Both the position numbers and the translations under genes were made by a program. Positions 44,093 to 53,246 of a stretch of DNA of 64,000 bases are shown here, piece after piece. Position 1 is the first letter of the stretch, and each line of letters starts with the position of its first letter. Source of the DNA: Tolypocladium sp. Sup5 PDA-1 (Eukaryota > Ascomycota > Sordariomycetes > Hypocreales > Ophiocordycipitaceae); the NCBI GenBank assembly GCA_000750105.3, contig JPHH03000080.1:1-64000 (forward strand), read 5' to 3'. The notes beneath the pieces are model-generated. The model saw only the letters and a program-made list of their open reading frames with translations. It did no database searches and was not told the DNA's origin.

Positions 44093-46181
44093 ATGTTCGA
44101 CATGCTGGGAGCGTGGCGGCCGTTGCGGCCGTTGCTAGGCCGCGCCGCGAGGCGGCCGATGAGCTTCGTTGCCGTTGCCTTTGTCTTTAGCACTCTAGTC
44201 CTTTGGCTACTCGTCTCGGTAAGTCGCATCCATGGCAAGCCATCCCGCTCGTGCGCCTGTAAACGACCTGTAAGCAGCTTTATACTGACATTCATTCTCA
44301 TAGCCTACCCGACGCAAGAGCCCTGAGCGTCTTGCTGGTCAGTCATGGACCACAAACATTGACTCTAACCACTCGGCGCCGTCTGCGCCCCGCAAGCCCA
44401 TGTATCCGTCTGGTAGGCCTTTCATGGGCTCCAAGCCCAAGACAAAGCTCCATATCCTGCTCCCGGCAACCCAAAGCAACGTCAACATGTGCAAGACGCT
44501 GCTCACGATGACCATCTTGGGCTACCCGGCCCCTCATATCGTCTCCTGGGGCGACCGGGACGACGGCAAGGATCTACTTGGAGGGGGTTCGCATTTTGCC
44601 AAGATCACGGGCGTGCTCGACTACATCAACGACGAACAACGACGCAGGCAGCCGGGCTTCGATGACGAGCTTGTCTTTATGATCGACAGCTACGACATCT
44701 GGTTCCAGCTGCCAGCCGAAGTCCTTCTCGCGCGGTACAAGGCCATCGTGGCCGACGAAAACGCCCGTGTAGCGCACCGCATGGGCCGCGCCTTTGCCCT
44801 CGAGGGAATCCAGTCCCCCGTCATCTTCGGCGCTGGGAAGCGCTGCGGACCGAACCAGATCCACACCGTGGCCTGCTACGCCGTCCCGGACTCGCCGCTG
44901 CCCATGGACCTGTACAGGGGCAACACGGACACGCTCATGGGCCGCAACATGCACAGCAGCTTCCGGAGCCGCTACCTCAACTCGGGGTACATGATCGGCC
45001 CCATCGGCGAGATGCGGCTGATCTTGGAGACGGCGATGGAGAAGCTGCACGAGTGCTCCAACAGGACCGAGGCGTGGTTCGACAACGGCTCGCGCGACTC
45101 GGACCACTGCTACCGCGGGAGCGACCAGAGCATCTTTGTCGAGATGTTTGGCGAGCAAGAGTTCCACCGCGAGGTCATGCGCCGCCACCACCGCACCTCT
45201 CTCGACGAGTGGCTGGACAGCTTCATCTCTGGCCGGCCCGGCTCCCGGCCCGCGCCGTCCCAGATCCTGGACGCCCCCGTCGACGACTACCTAAACCCGG
45301 CGTTCACGCACCAGCCCCATAACGCGACCTACCGCCCCGGCAAGCCCTTTGAGTTCGGCATCGGCCTCGACTACTGGTCCCTGCTGGGCCACCAGACGTC
45401 CAACGCCGAGTTCGACTCGCGCTACGTGCGGCACGACCAGCCGCTCGCGCCGCAGGTCGGCAAGCAGGGCATGTTCGACTGCCCGGCCCGGGCGCCCATG
45501 CCCGACGACCTGCCCGCGCACGCACCGGCTCTCGGCCTCGCGCACGGTGAAGCTAGCCGCTGGGAGGCGATGCCGCTGTACACGGAGATTTGTGTGGGCT
45601 CGGTGCCTGTCATGGTGCATCACAACTCGGTGGACAAGTGGTGGCGCGAGAGGCAGTGGAATGAGACGTGGTGGCATGGACACTCGCGCGGGATGCTTGA
45701 GGAGCGGCGGAGGGCTGGGGCGAAGCAGCTGGTTGAGGGATTCTCGACGGATAATGGCACGAGGCTGAGGTGGGAAGAGCTGTGCCCACGGGAGGTCGAA
45801 AAGGAGTTGTTTAGGGATGTGGAAGATCCGCCTCCTCCTCCTCCTCCTCCTCCTCCATCACCTCCCAGTCCACCACCCCCTGATCCTCCTCAACCCGATC
45901 ATCATCAACCCAATCCTCCTCCACCGCCTCCTCCACCACCTCCTCCCAATCCGCCACCCCCCAGTCCGCCTCCGCCAAATCCTCCTCCGCCAAATCCGCC
46001 TCCGCCTAACCCACCACCTCCTAATGAGCCGCCTCCCAATCCTCCCCAACCTGATCCTCCAAAGCCCAACCCTCCTCCGCCAAATCCACCACCTCCTAAT
46101 GAGCCACCTCCCAATCCTCCACAGAAAGATCCTCCACATAAGGATCCCCCTCAGCCTAATCCGCCGCCGCCCAAAGAATAG
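44093..46181 (+). CDS. Type II membrane glycosyltransferase, PLOD/GT25-like, with a long proline-rich tail
   Basis: Two exons: 44093-44218 and 44304-46181; 667 aa. A short basic N-terminus precedes a membrane anchor (SFVAVAFVFSTLVLWLLVS, about 24-42), giving a Golgi/ER type II topology. The luminal domain has FMIDSYDIWFQ (Asp at 170 and 173, a metal-binding-like motif), RYLNSGYMIGP (about 265-275) and SDQSIFVEMF (about 315-324). These match the layout of the glycosyltransferase domain of procollagen lysyl hydroxylases. Donor and acceptor are unknown. Residues from about 551 to the end are almost only Pro with Asn, Asp, Gln, Glu and Lys (PPPNPPPP-like repeats), which is unusual for this family. 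ATG at 44102 (MLGAW) is an alternative start. Confidence 0.85.
45828..46178 (+). repeat. Proline-codon low-complexity tract
   Basis: About 350 bp of CCT/CCA/CCG repeats encode the 117-residue proline-rich tail of the preceding gene, with a PP-x-PP spacing that changes x gradually (Ser, Asp, Asn, Glu, Lys). All three forward frames stay open over long parts. The tract should be prone to length change. Confidence 0.8.
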
Positions 46182-46444
46182 TTGGCGGTGCTGTATAACC
46201 ATACACTTGACGCGTTACGGCCGCTCCTTGTCGACCTACTCTTTGTATCATTCTTATAATGAGAGGGTAGTTAGCACATACCTGCATATATATATACCAG
46301 TAATAGTTTCACCTTGGTTGCAGATATCATTGCTCCTTGTGCCTGGAGATGAAGTCGAGACGAAGATAATTCGAAGCCAAGGCATCAAAGGTATTCCGTG
46401 AATTTGTGCAAGTGTTTTGTCTATTGAAGTGTAGGATAAAGCAT

Positions 46445-47584
46445 CTACCTCTTCTTTCCCCTGTCTCGTCGTCCCGCGTCCAACATCCTGACCTTCTTCT
46501 GGAACCTTTCTCCCATCTCGGCTGCGTGGCCACTGCCCCTGGGTCCGTCCGTGGTGTCGAACCCACGCTTCCTGCTCTTCTCCAGCAGAGCACGCACATT
46601 GCCACCCGCCGGCCCCTTGCGCTTCGTCAACCGATCGATGCGGTCGACGCCCTCGCCCAGGTCCCGCCACTCCTCGCCGCCAAACTCCATGCGACCGCCG
46701 CGGCCAGACTCTTTGCCCTTCTTGGCTTTGTCCTTCTTGCTGAGCTTGGGCAGGCGCACGAGGTTCGTCTCCTCGTACTCGCGGCGCTCGTCTTCGTCCT
46801 TGCGCTCCTGCACCGTCTTCATCTTGCGACCGCCCTGGACGATGGTCGTGCCGATGCTGGGCTCGGCCAGGGGCGCCGCGGAGAGCTCTGCGCTGACGAA
46901 TTCCTCCATTACGTGCGACTTTTGGGGTCTGCGGTCCGACTTTTCGCGGGGCCGGGTGGTTTCCATTACGGCGCGATCTCGCTTGGGCGGGCGGTAGACG
47001 CCGGAGGGGCCGTCTTCGCGGTCGCCTGGGCGGGCCGTGGCATCGTCGATTAGAGTGCCAGGTCTGGGCGCGGCCGAGATGTTGCCTGGCCTGCGCTGGA
47101 TCGCGGGGGCCACACCGCTCTCGCCCTCTGACTCCTCGTCTGATTCAGAATCCGACTCATTTCTTGCAGAGCCCTTCTTTCCATTCGTCTTTAAATTTTG
47201 CTCTTTGTTTCGCTCTTCGCGCTGTGCGTCTTCGGCAGTTCTGAGGAACCGCTCGATGGAGAACCGGAGCTTCTCTTCCAACGGCCGTGCTCCTCGTTCG
47301 AGATATAGCCGCAATTCGACGAGTTTTGCTCGGACGGATTCGTCCAATTCGTTCGCGCCAGACGCCGACTCGTCGGAGCCTGATTTCGAATTTCGAAGCT
47401 TGAGGAGGATCAGGAAAACGAGGTTTTGGAGGTAGGACAGCAGCAGCTCGTTCTTGACGTCGAGCAGCGAAATGCCGTCCTTGGGGTTGTCGATAGCCGC
47501 AATTTTTGGTGCGGCCTCTTGAGTGAGAGACAGCGATTGCGTCAGAGAGGCCAGCAAGGCCGGCAGTGTCGTTGGCGCCGCCAT
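46445..47584 (-). CDS. lcp5: Neuroguidin/Lcp5-like U3 snoRNP protein (Sas10/Utp3/C1D family)
   Basis: A small-subunit processome protein needed for 18S rRNA maturation. A single exon of 379 aa, with the start at 47584 (MAAPTTLPALL); the longer in-frame extension looks like leader. The Sas10/C1D domain lies at about 5-95, with GISLLDVKNELLLSYLQNLVFLILLKLR as its core and PLEEKLRFSIERFLRTAED completing it. An acidic SDSESDEESEGES run follows. Then comes an Arg/Pro segment with GVYRPPKRDRAVME, highly typical of Lcp5/neuroguidin. The C-terminus is basic (GERFQKKVRM...RRDRGKKR), as expected for an RNA-associated nucleolar protein. Confidence 0.92.
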   Translation of the reverse strand: MAAPTTLPALLASLTQSLSLTQEAAPKIAAIDNPKDGISLLDVKNELLLSYLQNLVFLILLKLRNSKSGSDESASGANELDESVRAKLVELRLYLERGARPLEEKLRFSIERFLRTAEDAQREERNKEQNLKTNGKKGSARNESDSESDEESEGESGVAPAIQRRPGNISAAPRPGTLIDDATARPGDREDGPSGVYRPPKRDRAVMETTRPREKSDRRPQKSHVMEEFVSAELSAAPLAEPSIGTTIVQGGRKMKTVQERKDEDERREYEETNLVRLPKLSKKDKAKKGKESGRGGRMEFGGEEWRDLGEGVDRIDRLTKRKGPAGGNVRALLEKSRKRGFDTTDGPRGSGHAAEMGERFQKKVRMLDAGRRDRGKKR

Positions 47585-48106
47585 TGTTTGTCGTGACGTG
47601 AGGTTGATGCTGGTGCAAAAATTCAGGTTCAAGATTTCTAGCGACAATGTCTCTAAACTTTTTAGCGGGGCAGTCCCCAGTCCGCTGAACCAGGTCGCTG
47701 GTTGAGTCGGAGCGGTCGGCGGGGAATCTTCCGCGACGTCACGGCGCCGGGCGACATGCTCGTATCAGCTCTCCTGACTAAGCTCCATCTGGCGACGTTG
47801 GCTAGCTGTAGTTTGTCCAGCTTGCTGCCTCGTCAGCATCATCCTCCAACCTTTCACCACTCGCTCTCTTGCCAGCTCGGTCGCTGTGCTGCTGCCCTGA
47901 CGATTGTCTAGCGGCCTTGGATTGCCCAACAAGACGACTTCCTCGTTGTCCCCGACGGGTATTGCGACATCCCTTCTCACGCCGCCAGATCCGACCGTTA
48001 TCGACCGTTACGTGTGCGTGCTTAGTCGACACCGAGTCGACGCCAAGCTCGAGCATCCTCCCAAGCGACGCCATCGAGCCCTGGCATGATATAAAACGTC
48101 CCAAAG
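47585..48106. other. Bidirectional promoter between Lcp5 and TM9SF protein
   Basis: 522 bp between divergent starts; CT-rich leader before 48107. No other gene. Confidence 0.5.
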
Positions 48107-50101
48107 ATGTACTTCAGAGATGCTGCGCCGTCGGCGCTCCTCGCCACAATACTCGCGGCGCCACAGCTCGCATCCGCCTTCTACCTCCCAGGTGTAGCGC
48201 CGACGTCATACAAACCTGGCGACCAGGTTCCCCTTTACGTCAACAGCATCAAGCCCGTTGCCGCGCCGCAAGACTATCGATTGCACTCAGTCGTCTCGTA
48301 CGACTACTACCACCCAGCCTTCCAATTCTGCCAGCCCGCAGGCGGACCGAAGTATGTGTCGGAAAGCTTGGGGAGCATCTTGTTCGGCGACAGGATAATG
48401 ACGTCGCCCTTTGATCTACGCATGGGCAAGAACGAGACCTGCAAGCCCCTGTGCAAAGCCTCGTACCCGGAGAAGATGCGAAGCTTCGTCGTTGATCGGA
48501 TCGACGAGGGCTACAGCTTGAACTGGCTCGTGGACGGGCTACCAGCTGGACAAAAGATTCAGGATGATCTGACCGGCACGACCTTCTATAGCCCTGGCTT
48601 CATGCTCGGCGGCTTCATGGGAGAGGACGACCAGGATGAGGAGGTTTTCTTCAATAACCACTACGAAATCTGGATCGAGTACCACGAGGTCAGCGGCAAC
48701 GAGAACCAGCTTCGCGTTGTCGGCGTTGTCGTCCAGCCTGGCTCCAAGGATTACACGGGCGAGGTCGACTGCTCGCATAACCACGCGCCGGTTGTTTTCA
48801 AGGAGGGCGACAAGGATCAAGAGGTGCAATTCACCTACAGCGTGTACTGGAAGAAGTCGGACACTGCCTGGGCCACCCGATGGGACAAATACCTCCACGT
48901 CTTCGACCCAAAGATCCACTGGTTCTGGCTGATAGACACTGCCATCATCGTGGTCATCCTTGTCATGACCGTCATGTCAATCCTACTCAGGACCCTCAAG
49001 AAGGACATTGCACGGTACAACCGGCTAGATCAGATCAACCTGGACGACCTGAGCGGCACATCGGCTCTCGAGGACGGAGTCCAGGAGGACTCTGGCTGGA
49101 AGCTGGTCCATGGCGATGTTTTCCGAACGCCCTCTCGCCCCTTGTTGCTGTCGATACTGCTGGGTAATGGTGCGCAGCTGTTTGTCATGACCGGCTGCAC
49201 CATCGTATTCGCTCTGCTCGGCTTCCTGTCGCCGTCCAACCGCGGCTCTTTGGGGACGATAATGATCCTTCTCTATACGCTGCTCGGATTCGTGGGCGGT
49301 TATGCCTCGGCCAGAGTTTACAAGGCCATGCAGGGCGAGCAATGGAAGCTCAACATTGCGCTGACCCCCCTGCTGGTTCCCGGCATCGTCTTTTCTGCAT
49401 TTTTCCTTTTGGACCTGTTCCTCTGGGCTAAGCAGTCTTCTGGCGCGGTGCCATTCACCACGATGCTCGTCATCATTGCCATCTGGTTCGTCATCTCGAT
49501 TCCCCTCTCGGTTGCCGGATCGTGGCTCGGGTTCCGCAGCCGTCAGCTCGAGGCTCCCGTCCGCACCAACCAGATCCCTCGCCAGATCCCACCCGTTACG
49601 ACCTACCTCAAGCCGATTCCCAGCATGCTGCTTGTCGGTCTCCTGCCCTTTGGCGCCATCTTTGTTGAGCTCTACTTCATCATGAGCTCAATCTGGTTCA
49701 GTCGCATTTATTACATGTTTGGTTTCCTCTTCCTCTGCTACGGCCTTATGATTGTCGTCTGCGCCGCCGTCACCATCTTAATGACCTACTTCCTGCTCTG
49801 TGCGGAAAACTACAACTGGCAGTGGAGGTCGTTCCTCGCAGCCGGCATGAGCGGTGGCTACATCTTCATGAACTGCCTCCTCTACCTCATCACCAAGGTG
49901 AAACTCGGTGGTTTGGCAGGAATTGTGCTGTACATTGGCTACAGCGCGCTCATCTCTTTCTTGTTCTTCATCCTTGCTGGTAAGCTACCTTCAGCTCCTC
50001 CCATCTGCGTGACTATATCTGACCCTTGCCAAGGCTCTATTGGCTACTTTGCCAGCTGGTGGTTCGTAAGAAAGATTTACTCCTCTATCAAGGTCGACTA
50101 A
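48107..50101 (+). CDS. Transmembrane 9 superfamily protein (Emp70/TMN)
   Basis: An endosomal/Golgi nine-pass protein implicated in sorting and adhesion. Two exons: 48107-49979 and 50034-50101; the 54-bp intron is in frame and stop-free, so a retained form would insert 18 residues before the last helix. The spliced product is 646 aa. A signal peptide (about 1-24, cut near ASAFYLPG) begins the large luminal domain, with FYLPGVAPTSYKPGDQVPLYV, CKPLC and SVYWKKSDTAWATRWDKYL. The first helix (WFWLIDTAIIVVILVMTVMS) is followed by RTLKKDIARYN and the GWKLVHGDVFRTP loop, both family hallmarks. Eight more helices follow. The tail RKIYSSIKVD ends in a K-x-D signal for COPI-dependent Golgi retention. 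Confidence 0.97.
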   Translation: MYFRDAAPSALLATILAAPQLASAFYLPGVAPTSYKPGDQVPLYVNSIKPVAAPQDYRLHSVVSYDYYHPAFQFCQPAGGPKYVSESLGSILFGDRIMTSPFDLRMGKNETCKPLCKASYPEKMRSFVVDRIDEGYSLNWLVDGLPAGQKIQDDLTGTTFYSPGFMLGGFMGEDDQDEEVFFNNHYEIWIEYHEVSGNENQLRVVGVVVQPGSKDYTGEVDCSHNHAPVVFKEGDKDQEVQFTYSVYWKKSDTAWATRWDKYLHVFDPKIHWFWLIDTAIIVVILVMTVMSILLRTLKKDIARYNRLDQINLDDLSGTSALEDGVQEDSGWKLVHGDVFRTPSRPLLLSILLGNGAQLFVMTGCTIVFALLGFLSPSNRGSLGTIMILLYTLLGFVGGYASARVYKAMQGEQWKLNIALTPLLVPGIVFSAFFLLDLFLWAKQSSGAVPFTTMLVIIAIWFVISIPLSVAGSWLGFRSRQLEAPVRTNQIPRQIPPVTTYLKPIPSMLLVGLLPFGAIFVELYFIMSSIWFSRIYYMFGFLFLCYGLMIVVCAAVTILMTYFLLCAENYNWQWRSFLAAGMSGGYIFMNCLLYLITKVKLGGLAGIVLYIGYSALISFLFFILAGKLPSAPPICVTISDPCQGSIGYFASWWFVRKIYSSIKVD

Positions 50102-50425
50102 ACACAGGCATGGAGTATGAGGGACAAGTCCTGCACGGTGCTTCGGAGACAAACACGTCTCAGGGGGCTTGTAAGAATATTCACATGTATGGCCAGCGTC
50201 TGTAGTTTTTGAGGAGGGCTGAAACCCCTGGCGGCGAATATTGGGGACTGGTCGTGCTCAAGGGTTACGAAATCCCATGAGATGGACTGCGGCGGAACGT
50301 CTGGGGGATTGAAAAGCGATAGCTGATAGACGCATGACTGAAGACATTGCATTCACAATAAAGCAAGCTTAGTGGCAAGGTTGGTATTTCACCAAAACTT
50401 TCGAATCTATGAAAGAAATGCGAGT
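50102..50425. other. Convergent 3' spacer between TM9SF protein and Med4
   Basis: 324 bp, no gene seen. Confidence 0.5.
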
Positions 50426-51479
50426 TCAGTCGTCGTCGTCATCGTCCAGATCGTCCAAGTTCGTGAACTGGAACTGCTTCTTCTCGCCAACGCCAGTGTT
50501 GGCCCTCGCCAGCCCAGGCGCCTCGGGCTGCCCACCCGCAATGCTTGCCCTCCTCCACTCGGCTTGCTCCTTTTCCCTCTGCCGCTCTCTCTCCACCCGG
50601 AGCCTCTCTCTCTCCTCGCGCATCTGCTTCTCGCGCTCTTCGCGCTCCGCCTTTTCCCGCTCCTCCTTGGCCTTGCGCTCTTCCTCCTCCTGGCGCTTGC
50701 GCTCCTCTTCCGTAGCGGGATCATAGCCTTTCGGGTCGATGCCCTGCTCAGCGAGGATTTGGTACGACGCCAGAGAGCCGGAGCGGATTTTGTCCTCCAG
50801 CGGCCAGGGGAAGAAGAGCTGCCCGGAGAGGGGGTTGAGGTACTGGCTCATGTGCTCTGGGAGGCTCGTGTGCATGGACGTAGCTGTCTGCTGCGTTGGC
50901 TGCTCGGATATCAGCTGCGAGGTGCCGTTGGCGACAGGGCTCTGCGTCTGGGAGGGCGTGCGCGCGGAAGGGGTCATCGCGGACTGCGGCTGGGAGTCTG
51001 GCGCGGGGGTCTGCGTCTCTGGAGAGGGCGGGCCGGCGGCGTTGATGGTGGCGGCGGGCGGCATGGTGGTCTTGCTGATGCGGCGCGCATAGCTGAGGAG
51101 CTCCTCGTAGGCGATGGGATAGTTTGGCTCGGAGGGGAAGGTGGTGGTGTGCGTGGTGACGATGTCCTTGCGCGTGGTTGCGAGGCTTGTGAGGGTGTCG
51201 CGGATCTGGGTGTCGAGGGCGGCGGAGGACTGGCGCAGCTGCTGGATGCGGAGGTAGTTGTTCTGATGGTTTTGAACTGCGAAGATGGTTAGCATCAAGA
51301 CTCGTGGAGCGAAGTTACGTGGACGGCCTACCTTCCCCCATCCCTTTGCTGAGCTCTGTGTCGGCTGCCTTGAGCTCCTCGGCCTGGATCGTAGAAGGGT
51401 GATATTTGGTTACCGAGTCTATCAGGCTGGTAAGCGCCTTTTCCAACCGCTCAAAGCGGCCGTCGATGTATTTGTCCAT
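50426..51479 (-). CDS. med4: Mediator complex subunit 4 (Med4)
   Basis: A middle-module Mediator subunit linking activators to RNA polymerase II. Two exons: 51332-51479 and 50426-51276, with a 55-bp intron; 332 aa. The N-terminus MDKYIDGRFERLEKALTSLI, the SVTKYHPSTIQAEELKAAD segment, a coiled coil, and YPIAYEELLSYARRISKTTMPP are typical of fungal Med4. Residues about 215-300 are an extreme Glu/Arg/Lys helix (repeated EEERKRQEE-like units), followed by a terminal run of seven Asp, which also explains the acidic FTNLDDLDD ending. An in-frame ATG at 51599 would add 40 residues with a hydrophobic stretch that is not typical of Med4, so 51479 is preferred. Confidence 0.9.
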
Positions 51480-51758
51480 GTTGGACACGACGAGCACGGT
51501 TGTGCAAATCACAGATCCAAGAATGAAGCTCGAGATGTTTGGCGCAAGGCTGTATGGAGGTAGCGGTCCAGCTGGAGTGGGGCTTTCGTAAGGCCTCATG
51601 ATTGGCTGAAATGCTCAAGCTCGTGCAAGCCTGAGGCCACCACCACCCGGCCTTTCCCGTCGGCAAACTCGCGCAGCAAAAGCGACATCATCTTCGGCGA
51701 CGAATTGACGAGCAATTGAACGGCATAGACGGCTCCGACTGCCACTCCTCTAGTCAAC
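51480..51758. promoter_or_regulatory. Short bidirectional promoter between Med4 and the QCR10-like gene
   Basis: Only 279 bp separate the divergent start codons, so the core promoters must be adjacent. If Med4 starts at 51599 the gap shrinks to about 160 bp. Confidence 0.5.
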
Positions 51759-52638
51759 ATGGTTTCTCCTGTACGTCCCAGGCCTTCCGCTGCCCTCGAC
51801 GCCGACCAGCAGACGCCGCTGGCTGTGCGGCGACCCATGCGCATGCGACCGTGGACTGACCCGACTTGATGCAGACTCCTCTCCGCGCTGCGGAATTCAA
51901 GAGCGCCTACGGCCCCAAGTACGTCTCGATTCCTTTCTACGAACCGCGATACACGGAATCGAATCCGGCCCCAGCTAGGCGAGGATGATTGTCGTGGCAC
52001 CTCAGTTGGCGGAGGCTACAGCATGGAGCCAAGGACGTGGGCTGACGGGAATGATTTAGGTACCAGTACCAGCCCAACTTCAATGGCTGGAACAAGACTG
52101 CGCTCTTCAGACTGTAAGTTGAAACTTTTGTTTGGTTGAGAGGTTTTGGGGGTTGGTTTGCCGGGAGGGACAGAATCGCGGACTCGACTTTGGCCTCGAG
52201 ACTGGGCTCGATTTGTTGTGTTGAACGGACGATCTCCATTGAAGAATACGAAGTCTGGCTGCGGCTGCCGCGGTGGACAGAAGGAGTTGGATTTTCCTGG
52301 CATACTGGAACGGCACAGAGACTTGATTGTTACGGAAGACCTGGAGGGCGTGAGACTAACAGTCGCGACAGAGGTCTCAAGACCGCCGCTTTCGGTGGCG
52401 CCGGCGGCGTCGCTGCCCTGCTCTTCGTCTCTGGCATCCCCCGTGTCAGGAGCGACATTCTGCAGGTGAGCATCGCAATCATCTCGATGGTTGACATTCG
52501 ACTGACTCCGCACACAGCACATCCCCGTCGTCGGCACCCTCTTCGTCAAGCCGGAGGTCCCCGCCTCGGACAACGTGAGTTGGCAACGATGTCGAATTGC
52601 GAGCTTCCAGAATGCTAACGGACTTGTAGGCCTTCTAA
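51759..52638 (+). CDS. Cytochrome bc1 complex subunit 10-like protein (QCR10), six exons
   Basis: Likely the small complex III subunit Qcr10 of the mitochondrial inner membrane. Six coding exons: 51759-51770, 51875-51918, 52060-52113, 52372-52465, 52518-52574 and 52630-52638, giving 89 aa. The first coding exon is 12 bases and the last only 9 (Ala-Phe-stop). The protein has a polar start (FKSAYGPKYQYQPNFNGW), one membrane helix (TAAFGGAGGVAALLFVSGIP), then RVRSDILQHIPVVGTLFVK and PASDNAF, all matching the fungal Qcr10 layout. Each junction has a GT donor and AG acceptor and the frame holds throughout. Splicing decides everything here: no single frame is longer than about 30 relevant codons. 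Confidence 0.82.
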
Positions 52639-53246
52639 CCGGCTTGGTGGAGGATGGATGGATGGCAAAGCTCTGTACAACACCCATGTTGACGACTTTG
52701 GGTCTTTTCCCTTTGTATAAGATATTCACAATAGATAAATTCTGAGCCGATCACAACATTGAGTGCCTGCTTTAGTCATTCCGAGCATCTGACTGATTCC
52801 AGTGTCCTTAAACGGGGTCCTTCGCATTCACATAGCTTCTCCTATCTGGTTGTCCATTTGATCCCAAGATATCCTCGCCATAAGAGATTTTATACCACTG
52901 CTTCGAGATTTATCAGAGTCAGTTCAGCGCGTAGGGTTCGTAGTTTCCCCGTACTGCAATCGTGCCAAGCGGTCTATGGCATTCATTAGATGTCGCACAG
53001 TGCATGAAGCGGCGATATTTGCACTGTCTGATTCGGTGTCTCTTTATGTGCCATCTGGACAAGTAATCTCCTTCTCAACTGCGTCGTGTTCTACAACAAG
53101 GGCCGCCTTTCCGAACACAGGCATATCTCAGGATGAAGTGAGCTTGTGAGTTTATTTTGCTCTGTACTACCGCCTTATGCGAGGCGATTGTATCGTTGAC
53201 AAACTTGCTGCAGCTGGGAACCCCTCGACAACCACCACAGCGCAAG
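52639..53246. other. Intergenic between QCR10-like gene and Alg10
   Basis: 608 bp; terminator of one gene and promoter of the next. No coding sequence recognised. Confidence 0.5.

Noticed and set aside
43850..44326. 158-codon frame as an independent gene
   Set aside because: Only its later part (from 44093) is coding, as exon 1 and membrane anchor of the PLOD-like glycosyltransferase, ending at the GTAAGT donor at 44219.
45817..46401. Leu/Ile/His-rich 194-codon frame inside the proline tract
   Set aside because: A different frame of the same CCT-type repeat; the repeat keeps all frames open, and only the Pro frame continues a real enzyme.
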